Assembly: GCA_026929865.2 (NCBI GenBank)
Contig: CM049410.1
Span: 20,767,001-20,831,000, forward strand
Length of the DNA: 64,000 bases
Reading direction: 5' to 3'
DNA from: Hyperoplus lanceolatus
Taxonomy: Eukaryota; Chordata; Actinopteri; Uranoscopiformes; Ammodytidae
The notes beneath the pieces were generated by a model. The model did not search any database. It had not been told where the DNA came from and saw nothing but the letters and a program-made list of their open reading frames with translations. How positions within the stretch are numbered: position 1 is the stretch's first letter; each line of letters opens with the position of its first letter. Shown here piece by piece: positions 13,847 through 25,255 of the stretch. The translations under genes and the position numbers were made by a program.

Positions 13847-13918
13847 GGCGCGGTGGCCAAGTGGTAAGGCGTCGGTCTCGTAAACCGAAGATCGCGGGTT
13901 CGAACCCCGTCCGTGCCT
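13847..13918 (+). tRNA. tRNA-Thr (anticodon CGT)
   Basis: A 72-nt sequence folds as a complete cloverleaf. The acceptor stem is GGCGCGG/CCGTGCC with one G-T pair. The anticodon stem TCGGT/ACCGA encloses the loop CTCGTAA, with anticodon CGT at 13879-13881. The T arm is GCGGG-TTCGAAC-CCCGT, with a canonical box B. No intron and no encoded CCA, as in eukaryotes. A TTTT run (13918-13921) directly follows and serves as the RNA polymerase III terminator. It appears intact and matches the vertebrate tRNA-Thr-CGT as I know it. A Harbinger-type element starts 19 bp after the mature end. Confidence 0.97.
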
Positions 13919-15077
13919 TTTGAAGCACCTACTCTTAAGCCCAGTTCAGACCAAATAGTCTAGATGGACGAATAGGTCCATGCGCATAGGGTGGCTTTTT
14001 TTTTGCAACCTGTTTTTTTCTAATCCTTGAAGTGTGTATTTTAAGATTCTGCCAGGTAACAGGTTTTTTGGTTTATTTTTAACAGTTTATTACACATTTA
14101 CCAATTTCGAAAATGAAAACAGCAAAATTAAAGAAAGCATAACTTTTGAAGAAAAAAACATACAGAGGCAAATTAACACATTTTTCCATATAATTCTGAC
14201 TCAGGGAATTCAGAAAAATAGTTATTTTTAACATTCAAGTACATTTTCCCTGTTTTTCTGGACAAAAACAGCGAAAAACAGCAAAAAAATGTTTATTACA
14301 TCTATATTTTATTTTTTTTATTATTAAATAAACTAGTAAATGTAGTAAAAACGTAACTGTTTAGCAGTACCTAACTATTAAACTAACTAACTAACCTAGA
14401 ATTTTGATAAGAACTACATATTCCTACTCCCTACGGTCCAGGGAATAGGTATATGTGGTTCAAATTTAGAGTCTTGGGCCTGCCATATAGTCCAGCAGAT
14501 AGGTGCAATATATGAAGGAATTGTGCTTTTGATGATACAAATATGAGCTTTGGCACACTGTTAGAGCATGCCTTAAGGCAGATTTTTGGCTATAGGGCAG
14601 TGTTAATTTCGTAGACTAAGACTATGACGAAAAATATTCGTCTACGAACCTTTTTCACAGACGTAAACTAAATAAAAACTAAATAAAAAGGCAGATGTGA
14701 TGACGAAGACTGAGACTAATTTAACTGACACTATAGTCTACTAATAGGAACTAGACGAAACTGTTAGGGCGGGACGAATGGAGAAGAGATCCAATCAGAA
14801 CTACTCTTTTTGTGGGACAAGTTGGGAAGAAATCCAATCAGTGCAAAGCAGCGAATTCAATCCTGTGTCGGTGAAAATCGACGGGAGACCGCGCAGGTGT
14901 GAGCGGGTGGAGTGAGCCGCTGTGCTGAAAAACTCTGCAGTATGATGGACAAAAATGATAGTCAGGGATATCCTGCCCGTTAACGATGTCTAGGGGAACG
15001 GCTAAGTTCCGCGATCTGTTTGTAGTAGGCTCTGTCTCGAGTTTGAATACACAGACAGAGCCATGTGAAACTGCCGC

Positions 15078-16596
15078 TGTAGGTACCAGATCGACTCGGG
15101 CTGCAAGATTGACTCGGGGTCCTAGATGCGCGATTATGACGCACTTCCTGTAAACTTTGTCTTTTAAATGCGCATGCGCTATGGTTATGCGCATGCGCTC
15201 TGTTTATCCCACTTGGTTATCCCGCTATCTCGGTAAGTATTAAGGTTAACGATCTCTAATGATTTTCTAATTTAAGACTATGAATAATAATCTAATGTAC
15301 AAAGATAAACCTTAGTCATACGCTTATCAAATTACTGAAATTAAACATACATTGTATAAACATTAGCGGGGGGGGGGCAAACTCAATGTTTTTCTAACGG
15401 CCTATATGTTAGGGAAGTATGGGGATTGGAACGTGAACATCTCTTTAACACTTTGTTTCCTGTCTGTTATCAGGACCCCATCGTGCAGCCCATCCTGGAC
15501 CCCATCAATCATGAAAATAAATAATAAAAAGAATTGATGAAAATTAAGATTCAACACTGGCTTTATTCAACATCTAGATGTTTCAAACAAAAGTTGTTAT
15601 ACAAAAATGTATTGTTTTAATATTATCAACTAGCAGAGCTTCATGATATCTATTATTCCAAAAGTGTACCCTATTCACCTGCTGTGTCACACATTAAGTG
15701 AACTATTCCCATTGAGAAATGTTCTGCAGAGACTCACTGTAAATAGTAGGCTGTTTGGACAGTCGATGGCATTGCTGCAAGACACTACAAAAGGTGGTAT
15801 ATGTGGTTGAATAAGTAAAATACAAATCAGATTAAACAAAATCTGATGTACTTTTTTATTTTATTTAATGAAGGTTGAATGAATGAATCTATTTATCAGT
15901 GATGCAAGACACTACAAATGCTCCAGGGGCTGGAAATTATACATCTGAGCCACACCTTTACATTTTTTAACTGATAAATATCATTATGAAACTCTCATTA
16001 TACACATTGTTTTTCAGTGTGATGTAAAATAACAGTGAACCCAGGGGATAGTTGTTCTTTTAATAAAATAGTATTTCTTAAAATACATGCTAGAGTACAT
16101 TAAACTAAAATACTCATTCAATGTTTAAAGTATTATTAAATAAATGTTTAATTTAGCACTCAAACAGGGTTAAAACCGGGGGTTAAACCTTGCTAAACTA
16201 TAAATTCGTATAAAATAAAATGTAATTTAACCTTAATAATGAGAGATGACTACTATAAGCCAAACGTAACAACTAATTTTAAACCTTGCAGAACAATAAA
16301 TAAATCGATCTATCTATGGAGCCTACTGGCTAAGCTATCAGCTAGCGCGATCTTTTACATGTTGTTTGAGTTTCGCACCATCAGCTATCGCGATCTTTTC
16401 AAATGTTGTGTATGTCCACAATGCTTTGCAGTAGCGTAGCAGTAGCGTAGCAGTATCTATGGTGACAACGTCAAGTGTCGATACGTCTTGCCGTTGCGTA
16501 GCAGTATCTATGGTGACAACGTCAAGTGTTGATACGTCATCAGTAGGCGCAGGACCCCGAGTCAATCTTGCAGCCCGAGTCGATCTGGTACCTACA
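15078..16596. mobile_element. DNA transposon with 46-bp perfect TIRs, superfamily uncertain
   Basis: Positions 15078-15123 and 16551-16596 are perfect inverted repeats of 46 bp, starting TGTAGGTACC. CCGC occurs on both sides (15074-15077 and 16597-16600) and could be a 4-bp target duplication. TGT...ACA ends with a 4-bp duplication recall Ginger-type elements, but no integrase is present, so the assignment is open. Perfect long ends suggest recent movement. A tandem duplication of about 50 bp lies near the right end (about 16443-16538). One exon-like segment is described separately. Confidence 0.8.
15474..15530 (+). other. last-exon-like segment inside the 46-bp-TIR transposon
   Basis: A pyrimidine-containing acceptor (TGTTATCAG) is followed by an open frame reading DPIVQPILDPINHENK and a stop. 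Overlapping AATAAA signals (AATAAATAATAAAAAG) come immediately after. This is the shape of a terminal exon with a short 3' UTR. It could be the remaining end of the element's own gene or a captured host exon. I do not recognise the peptide. Confidence 0.3.
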
Positions 16597-17799
16597 CCGC
16601 CTCCGTCCGTTAGTTTCTGTTTTTAAGTTACAATCAACTCCGACGCATGGACAGTGTTCAATTAAAACCTCTAATTGTATTATCTAAAAGGCTTTGATGC
16701 AAAAGAAGTCCGAACACACAGGACAGCAGTATTGCTTAAAGGAAGGCGCAGTTGCTCAAATTTATCAGCACCTCAACTGCGTGCTGCTGCTGCTGCCCAG
16801 GGGCGGCCTTAACAATCTCGGGGCCCGTTTCAAGACCTAGTGTGGGGCCCCCCACTTTTTTAAAATATTTTCTTTATTTTATTTTTTTTTTTAAATAATG
16901 CTTGTGCATGCTCCCCGCAAAAAGAAAAAAAGATTGTGGAATCCAGTTGGTTCATAGACAGATCATGAGATAATGGACCCCCGGGCACAGGCTCTTAAAG
17001 CCCCCCCTCCCCCCTATCCAGTCAGGTACACTGATTTTATGTGAGATTATTACTAATGAAATAGAATACATGTTTTGTATTACAACCATTAAATCTGTGT
17101 CTGTATTGCATATTCAAACCTTAATACCATTCAATGAAGAAAAACACTTAGTCGACGAAGTCCGCTGTAGATTTAGTCAAACTAAAATCTGCTTATATTT
17201 AGTAGACTAGACTAGACTAAGACTAAAATATTTTAGATGACTAGAATAGGACTAAGACTAAATGGTGTGATATTCAAAAGACTAAGACTAAGGACTAAAT
17301 CAGAATTTGCTGCCAAAATTAACACTGCTATAGGGCCATCACCAATTTTTCCTATGGCACCAGTGGCCATTTTTAAAATGGCCGCCAACGGTTGTTATTT
17401 TACATGTAGCTTAGGTTCTAGACCACCTAGGATCTTGTTTCTGGTGGCTAATCCTACATTTTTAAGGATGAGGAAGACAGTGGCACTATTTAAAACATGC
17501 TGGAAACTACTGAAGTATATGTACATGGCATTCAGGGAACAAAATTATGGTAAAACCATTGAATATTAGCGGAAGTTTACATATTTTCCAGTATCAGGCA
17601 AGGTAAGTCGCGAGCAGAAACCTTTACTCACATAAAGTTTTAGGTAACACCCCAAATACATTTGCATAAAAATAAAAAAATGGACCTAATCCTACTTTTA
17701 CAAGAATGAGGAATGCAGAGGTTCTATGGACAATATGCTTATAACTACATACAAGCATGTATCTGGCATACAAGGAATTGAATAACTATACAGTAATTG

Positions 17800-20614
17800 A
17801 CAGATTTATAATTATTTTTGAAAAAACAGCCCACGTCAGTGACAAGAGGGCATTGCGCTGTCCACTGCACCCCTTTGTGAATCCACAGCAGAGGAGTTCA
17901 CAACAGGCCTGTATCGATCCTGGTAGTGCGGCCCAGTGAAGTTCCCATCCACCTGTGGCCTTCCACTTCCACTCCCAGTCAGCTGGTGATGGGAGATCAG
18001 GGGCTGCAACCATCATCTCTCCCAAGCTTTGGCTAGCTTGGTAGGCACTGGCAGCCCTCTTTCTGTGTTGATTCAGTGCTGCTTGCGTTGTACCTTTATG
18101 GGTGAAGAGCTGCTCGTGTGCCTGATTACTGGCTGCTAATGCAGTCATACAGCAATAACAAAAATCAAGAGGCTCCATCCAGTTGTCTAGGAGTCAGCCA
18201 AGACACAGAAGGGTCTCTTGATGTCATTAAAGTTCTCCATGTATCCCACCTTGTCTTCTACTCCCTGCCACTAAAAGATGATGGTGTCACAACCAGTAAA
18301 TGCTTTGAACACTAGTAAGGCTACACATCGATCTGGACCTAGTGCCCTCACCCTCACCATCTCCTGAGCTTCTAAATATCGAAAAATTTTCCCAGCTCCA
18401 AAGGAAACACACAACTCATTTATGTTGAGGGATAGGGCTGCTGTCACTGCCAGTAATGGCAAATCCATCTCAACTGTATATATTGACACCTTGGTATACC
18501 CTTCCTTCACATCATCTCCCAGGTGCAGTAAGGTGTTTTTCAGTGTTGAGGGCTATCACACCAGTTGCCAGGAAGGAGAACAGTTCAGTGCAACACTTTG
18601 GCCAGTTTTCAAGAATGGCACTGGATGCCTCATCGCGTTTACAGACGTGCTTCCCTCTCTTGCTGTATGTTCTGGCCTCAAGACTTTTAGGGAAATAATC
18701 ATTCATTCATCCACTCTGCTGACATGCTACAGCTGAGACATGCGGTATGGTGAGAACACTTTCTGTAATTAAGCATGTTATCAAGAGCAGCCCCTCCATG
18801 GATGATGACCTGTACTGTGGGGTTGGATATGTTTTTCGAGAAGAAATCCGTGGATATGCCTGGTTTTCATGCTCATAGAACTCATCCAGACTTCCGTCAC
18901 TTATAGACCTTCCCAACCCAAGGTGCGGCTCGTACTCGTGCATATCAAATGTCACTGTACGCAATTGGATAGCACTACAACCAATCAGTGCAATGAACAA
19001 GGTGACTTATTAAGCCCCGTTCGTTTAGGGAACAACGGGATTAACTGTTAAATTAAACTTTTGCCGCGGTCGGTCGGCAAAATAGAAAATTCCTCTTACT
19101 TGCTAATGAAAGATTTGAGTGCCGTCTTCCAAATCGTTAAGGGTCGAGGCCAAAGCCGTCTCAAACTCAAACAACATATCCACAGCCATCTCTGATGTTT
19201 ACTATCACGGCTTCGGTGGCGAATGCACAGCACTGTCGTTATCAGGTTACGTGCGTCCCAGAGTATCAGGTTACGTGCGTCACCATACATAGGGCTCTGG
19301 CCCGCCCATATCAGAAAGAATGATTTGATTGGTAGCTCAGGAATTCTTGACATATTTAATGAGCTTCAATGGAGAGTGTCCAGACCAACAGGCACAGCAA
19401 ATTTAATTTGCCAGTGGCAGGTCTGGATTTCCAGGCTAGTTGGGACCTGGACTCCTCTCAGACTGGAGGTTGGCTGAAATAGAGGGAGGTTAGATAGGCT
19501 GGTTGACCGTGTCTGTTATGGCACCAGTTAGTGTTTTAACATTGCGTGCAAATGGCATCAGTGCATGTGTGGTCTGCTCATGGTGCCAGCTGTCTCCTTT
19601 CTCGTCTTAGTGTAGGCCTAAAACTCTCTCCATCAGGCCTACAATACTACCGGTACCTTTCACAGAGGCAATGCTCTGCTTGTGGGCCTAGTCAATGGCA
19701 TTGGCTGAGAAGCTGCATGTCATCTTCTTCGCGGCAAGGTTTCCTTTCAGAAACTGCCCATTGACACCTGGATGAGTATATTTCAGTGTAATCATATCAA
19801 GCAAATAGACTGTTATCCATCTGGCAGAGTGGTTGTGTCCCAAAGCAATTAACTAAGGCACAATCTTGGTCAGGGCATCAATATTGAGTAGGGAGTTGGC
19901 CTCTCTTATTGATCAAACATACAGTAGTTCATCAACTATTTCCAGCTGCAGGGTGATGGACCAGAAGTGAAACTGGTCCATCACTTCTCTTTCAGTGCAC
20001 CTGTCTTCTGGGGATGTATGATTGTTTCCCTCCTCCAGATATAGGATGCTGGCTGTGACGTGATGAGCATGTCAGGTACGTGTCACTTTGGAGGCTTTCA
20101 GAAAGGGATCTATTGTCCCAGCAGTAGCAACTCCAACTTGTACATGTGCTTCTGTCCCCAAGCTACCCTCCAAGAGGTCGCCAATTACCTTTAGTGCTGA
20201 CATCTCAATGTGAAATCCATCAAGCATCACAATTAAGTTATCTTCACCTTGAATTGCTGGCAAGCTCCACATTTACAAGTTCTGTGGAGATGTCTAGCAC
20301 CGGATCATATGAATTGCACACAGTACCAGGTCAAAAAGGGTGTCCACAAGGGATGGTTTGCAGGTCCTCGTATGGATCATGATGCTCAGGTAGATGGGCA
20401 ATGGTGTCTCCCGGTCTTGGCTGTACCTGATGGTAGGCCTACATTTGTTGGAAATCTCCATCTGGCTTTCCAAACTGTTGTACGTGAGAGGGTGAGGGGC
20501 TGGTTGAGGCAAAAACACTAATTGGTTACCCTGCACATTGGTGCTACAGGGGATTCTCCATGTACACCTCAATATGGGAGACAAGTGCAGTGAATGTAAT
20601 GCCATGGTTAACAT
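17800..20614 (-). pseudogene. decayed gene of a multicopy, transposon-like fish/invertebrate family
   Basis: Read from 20614 downward, fragments in changing frames follow the order of a long hypothetical protein that I know as a multicopy family. A segment with TRTCKPSLVDTLFDL and then SYDPVLDISTEL (about 20290-20390) comes first. Next is LIVMLDGFHIEMSALKVIGDLLE with VATAGTIDPFLKASKVTRT (20072-20250). Then ALGPDRCVALLVFKAFTGCDT (about 18280-18380). Last is a C-terminal LPSPADWEWKWKATGGWELHW block leading to a cysteine-rich tail (17830-18000). Stops and frame changes lie between all parts, so it is dead. The molecular function of the family is not known to me. It may have travelled with the surrounding Harbinger element or been inserted separately. 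Confidence 0.7.
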
Positions 20615-21056
20615 TGTCTGTTATATTGTTTTGCTTTCTTGGATCTCACTCTATTGTACAGATAGATAAGACACTGAGTTTGGTACTTGGCCTCTTGGGC
20701 AAAGAGGTCTACAAAGTTTGTCAAATAGGGGTTTGTGCCACATTCAAAATTAGATGGACATTTCAGCTTATCATTTATATCTTACTGAAACGGAACACAT
20801 TTGTTCCAGGTTATTGGCCAGGCATTCGGAACTTTCTTGCTCATTAGGATCCACCACCTTGAATAGTTTGGCCATGGTCCCTCAATGCTCTATGCTACTA
20901 CTACTACTAGTTGAATTTATGTTCGATCTTTCTTTGTTTACCATTGGCTCAACTACTACTGTGAGATGGATAATAGAATAAGCTAAGTATAAACAATTGA
21001 TTAAAAATATAAAAAATATATATAATACAACTTGATTACAAACACATGATTAAATC

Positions 21057-21599
21057 TTATCCCATTGCCATGACAGAGCACCAGAGGTCTCTGTTTTGCT
21101 TAGCCTGCATAGTGGTATTCGTGCTGCGTGGCAGTGCAGCCTGGGCAAGGGTTTGGCCCTGTTCCTGCTCACAAAGCTGGGTGTTAACATCAGCACACTG
21201 GGCACGTAAAAAGTTGTGCAGCACGGTACAGGCCAGGACGATTTTATCCACAGTCTCCGGCTGCAGGTGGATTTTTGTGGTGAATACTCTCCAGCGGTTT
21301 GCCAATATGCCAAAGGCATTCTCCACCACCCTCCGCGCTCTTGATAGTCTGTGATTAGAGATGTAGGCCTAATAATGGTATTATTTCTTCCTATTACGAT
21401 AAACATTAACAACTTTTTGATTTGTTTTGTTTAAATGTGCAGAAATGTTCAAAAAAGTACTGTTTCTGCCGCTGTAACACCCAACTGCGGCTCCATATTC
21501 TTGTTTTTTTGGTTGTAGGCTACGGCGTCTTCTCCTTTTAGTGATTAGGGCGATCGCAAACGCTGCGACCATGTCGCTCTCACTAATATAGTTATCCAT
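21057..21599 (-). pseudogene. PIF/Harbinger (HARBI1-like) transposase, internally deleted
   Basis: The C-terminal part reads ISNHRLSRARRVVENAFGIL (from about 21361 downward), then NRWRVFTTKIHLQPE and VLACTVLHNFLRAQCAD. These are hallmark segments of the DDE nuclease fold of HARBI1 and PIF transposases. Upstream, 21599-21520 encodes a start MDNYISESDMVAAFAIALIT followed by a run of arginines, as at the N terminus of many Harbinger transposases. The central catalytic region is missing and the frame between the pieces is closed. It is therefore a deletion derivative, not active. Confidence 0.85.
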
Positions 21600-22021
21600 C
21601 TCCCAGTAGTAGTTGAGCCGATGGTAAACAAAGAAAGATCAAACAGAAATTCAACTAACAGGAAATGCAATGTATCCAACTAGCGGGTAATCTAAACAAA
21701 CTGTAAACTCCAGCTAATTACAACAATGCAGAAGTAGTGGAAAATGAAAGAATACAGTAACTCTAGCCTACTCTCAAACAAAATAAAAATACAAATAATC
21801 GCAAACCTAAATTGGGATAGCGGACGTAGCCTAAAGTGATGCTGCTGTTGTGGCTCTCAGCTGTGCCGGAGCGTTCACAGTTGCTAGGGAAACCACCTAC
21901 AGTCGCAGCCCGGTGCAGCAGTGTGAACTGCCCAGTTTTTAGAACGTCTCGTCGCAAGGAGTTGCGAGTTGCAAGCAGTTGCAAGCAGTTGCAAGGTGAG
22001 TCTTTGGTCTGAACTGGGCTT

Positions 22022-22555
22022 ATGTTCAACAGATGTTCCATTCCCTCCGCGAAAGCTGATTGACCGAAATCCAATTTAACATTGAAAAATTAGACCAACT
22101 AGGCTATCCGTCGGCAAGATCGGTCTGTCAATCAAAATAAAACATATGAGCCCACATCTGCTGACACTATCATATAGCTTAATTCTTTCTCGACATGTTT
22201 TACCTGTTAGATTTTAACTTACTTGTCTGTAATGACTCACTTCCAATTTATATCCATATCAAATAAATATTTGGTAACAAAGAAAGTCATCTGTGTTGCA
22301 TAGGTCCACAAGAGGCACTGTTGGCCTCATCCACTTATAATGAGCTTGCATTATGATGATGCAAAGACAGATGCTATAGGCACATGATGCAATATTACAT
22401 TGTTATTTGAGGAGGTTTTGATGATTTTTGAACAAATATGTATTCCTTAATTTTACATAACATGTTTGGTTGTTTATTATTAATATTTATCCAATTTTGA
22501 AGATGGAAGGACACTGCTTACATTCTAAAAGTGGCCGACTTTTACATTTCAACCA
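22022..22555. other. intergenic DNA, nothing recognised
   Basis: AT-rich, with no supported exon or repeat boundary. Confidence 0.4.
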
Positions 22556-22563
22556 GTAATTTG

Positions 22564-22637
22564 GTAGCCTGGTGCTGCCAGACCATCGTACTTCATGAAA
22601 TTTGGGCAGAAGTAGGTGGGCGGGCGGAGCCAGGCTA
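22564..22637. mobile_element. 74-bp hAT-type micro-MITE
   Basis: The 8-bp duplication GTAATTTG (22556-22563 and 22638-22645) flanks a tiny segment. Its ends are TAGCCTGG / CCAGGCTA. The sequence is a familiar dispersed fish repeat end. It is far too short to code. Confidence 0.75.
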
Positions 22638-22645
22638 GTAATTTG

Positions 22646-23700
22646 GTACACTTATGGAGAAGAAAAGGTGATTTATTTAGAGTTTGTTGTGTAATTTAGT
22701 AGCCTCACACATATAAGGTGTATTTAAGTTTCTCTCCAAAGACCAAGTTGTAGGCCTATGTTCACTGTCCTTTTACACAGGGATTAATATGTTCAGTCAT
22801 TTATGTTTTAAGAGGTAGGCTTCAAGTGTAACTTTAAAGTTACACCAATAACCTTGTTTTTGTGTTTGGACCTATAGGCCTACATGAGATATGTTTCTAC
22901 AAACCGCTCTTGAAGAGAGTGGTTAATTCAAGTGGGATGTCAATTAATAAAATCAATTTGAAAACAGTGCCTGAAGGTAGAGTGAGTGGACCTTAACAAG
23001 GCTATGTGTTTCAGATTTACTTTGGTTGTTTCCCCTGCAGAGCTCTCCTGAATTGATTTGAAAGCATATTTCTATAAAGGTTCAGGTTATATTTCAAACC
23101 AGGAAATGCAGATGGCAGGTGAACCCACCCGGCAGCATCTATTTGCAGCACTGGATAATGTCCGACCTCCAACTATTTGAACCACCTTCACTCTGAGGTG
23201 AAATACTGCATTAAGCACATCAATCACTACCTTGGCCTTTGAACATAAGATCCAGATGGTGAAATTGCTGGTTCTGAAGGTATTTCATCTGTTGGTGCAA
23301 AAAGGAAATGGTCCTTCATGACACTATGAGCAGCTCTGAGCATGTAAACAAACAGCATGCCCCAAGGTGTTGATGTAGCGTATGCAAGTAAAGCTCCCCA
23401 TAGATGTCCTTATTTAATCATTTCATACAGTGGTAAAGTGTAGCTAAAGGAGATTTTTTCTTAATGGGGAATTTTTGTCAGATGGTCCAGGACTATTTTT
23501 TAATTTGAGCACTACAAAATGTCTTATATGTATCGTGCTGCCAGGGACACAGTGATTGACATCTATTAGAAAGCTCATGCTGCAGTACCATCAGCTTGTT
23601 TCCATGGTAACCTGTATGGTTTGTAGTGAGTAGTGTAAATACTACAACAAAAACTCCCATACTACATGAGTATATGAAAATGAAATTTGATATGAAGTAA
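22646..23700. other. intergenic DNA with a 20-bp perfect palindrome
   Basis: No gene seen. A perfect palindrome GTGTAACTTTAAAGTTACAC lies at 22826-22845. Confidence 0.4.
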
Positions 23701-23719
23701 GAAATTAAATGTTTGTTCC

Positions 23720-23983
23720 TCCTCTTGATTTGTTGCCAATGAGGTTCTGATTGAGGGTTTTAAAGATGACTTTCGACTCTCCCAGAGATTTCTTCAAACT
23801 TTTTTTTTTAATCCCGGTGAAGTTTTTTTTACTGGGAGTTTTTTCTCAGCCGAGCTAAGGGTGTAGGGGCAGGGTGTCATATTGTATCATATTGTATGGA
23901 ATGTAAAGCCCACAGAGGCAAATGTCTATTTGTGATATTGGGCTATACAAATAAAACTGATTTGATTTGATTTGATTTGATTT
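23720..23983 (+). mobile_element. LINE 3' end with GATTT-type tail
   Basis: The segment ends in GGGCTATACAAATAAAACTG followed by about five TGATT units. It contains the GTAAAGCCCACAGAGGCAAAT type of text that precedes the tail of abundant fish non-LTR retrotransposons. It is a 5'-truncated fragment with no coding sequence. I assign it to a LINE by its simple-repeat tail and not to a named clade. The left limit is approximate. Confidence 0.6.
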
Positions 23984-24077
23984 GATAGGCAAAAATGGTA
24001 AAATGCATTTAAGATCAATCATTAGAAGTGGATTTTACTATGTATTCTAGTTGATCAAACAAATAGAGACAGTTTAA

Positions 24078-25255
24078 ACCTGCAGTGTGTAGAATTTGGG
24101 GTTTTATTTCCAAGCAGATTTTGTAGAAAGTAATTATAATATCCATAAGTAGGGGAGTTAGATTAGAACACAGTCTGGGGGTCAGACCACAGGACCCTTA
24201 GAGCCAGCTAGTGTCTGGGCCCTGGGGGTCAAAGCATAGGAAAATCAGAACCAGCGAGAACAGCCTGGGACTCAGAACACAGGAGAAGACCCAACTGGAT
24301 TATAACATCAGCCTGGCATACTCTACAACTAGGCCTACTCTACATTCCAGCCCTGAAGGTTACAGGGAAAGATGAGAAGGTGCTCTTTCCGTGTGGTTGC
24401 CCCAGGTCGTCTTCCTGGTGTATTTCCTTGGCATGATGGCTTTTCTACAATGTGTATGACATTAAAATAAAACATATGTTATGTAATATTACATTGAAAT
24501 ATGATTAAGACTAAACTTAACTTGTGCCTCATGGTGGGGGAAAGTGAGACAGTGGCTCACTTTCCCCCTCAGCATTTGGCTCACTTTCCTCCACCACCAC
24601 AATTTGAGAAAAAACTACCTCTCTTAGCATTTCAGGCTAATCTTCAGTTATCAGCATCACATGGTTTCATATGTTGGTAGTTCATCAACACGTATGATAG
24701 AAGTTTTTTCTACGTGAATACATTTGCTTTGGCACAACAGTTGATTAAGTTGACAGCAAGAACATTTACTTTTACATGCAAAATACCTATTTTGGTGAAA
24801 AAAACCTGCTTACAACATCACCATGAGGTCCTCTCTTTCAGGGCCATGGGGAAATGAGAGGGGCTTGAAAACATATATCTCACATGACCACAAATGTTTT
24901 CCGTTGCCGAGATACAGGGGGTGGCTCACATTACCCGATGCCTCAGATTCCCCCGTTCTCCCCTACGTTTAATTTAGAGCATAATAGCTGAAAAAATTTT
25001 TTTGAATTATTATTTTTTCCCTTAGAAAGGGTCTCATATATGTCCATATTTCTTCATATTTTGGACCAATCTTGAAAGTGTCACAGTTGGAATGTCATCA
25101 GCTGCATTGTTTAAAATTTAGAATTGTTCTTGTCCTTGAAGAATTGTCCACTATAGCTTCTGTTATTATTCGAAAGGGTTGGGATTACCCAGGGAGTGTT
25201 GCAGTCTAGAACTTTCTAGAACTTTCTTGATGATATCATATTACACACTGCACCT
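24078..25255. mobile_element. TTAA-flanked non-autonomous DNA transposon
   Basis: TTAA at 24074-24077 and 25256-25259 flanks ends that share GCAGTGTGTA in inverted orientation (left ACCTGCAGTGTGTA, right complement AGGTGCAGTGTGTA). Length is 1178 bp with no coding frame. The interior contains a hairpin of GGGGGAAAGTGAG / CTCACTTTCCCCC (24536-24569). TTAA targets with AG-type ends point to Kolobok rather than piggyBac. Confidence 0.65.

Larger units (their letters stand above)
14598..17327. mobile_element. non-autonomous hAT element
   Basis: An exact 8-bp target duplication CTATAGGG (14590-14597 and 17328-17335) flanks termini sharing 12 bp (CAGTGTTAATTT / AAATTAACACTG). The 8-bp duplication is diagnostic for the hAT superfamily. 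Subterminal regions are rich in repeated GACTAAGACTA words. No transposase frame is visible. A second transposon (15078-16596) sits inside it, leaving about 1.2 kb of hAT sequence. Confidence 0.9.
13937..22021 (-). mobile_element. PIF/Harbinger-type element, 8.1 kb, with nested insertions
   Basis: A 19-bp perfect inverted repeat (AAGCCCAGTTCAGACCAAA at 13937-13955, its complement at 22003-22021) bounds the region. PIF/Harbinger transposase remnants lie just inside the right end on the minus strand. The subterminal right side has tandem TTGCAAGCAG units, which I associate with this fish repeat family. Flanks are TTA/TAA-like on both sides, but a clean 3-bp duplication cannot be read. Inside lie a 2.7-kb hAT element (14598-17327) and a decayed gene (17800-20614). 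That the two ends belong to one insertion is inferred; it could be two related elements. Confidence 0.65.

Noticed and set aside
16799-17010. GC-rich segment GGGGCGGCC..GGGGCCC as a promoter
   Set aside because: It is a dispersed-repeat-like patch within the hAT element, with no exon nearby and no clear ends.
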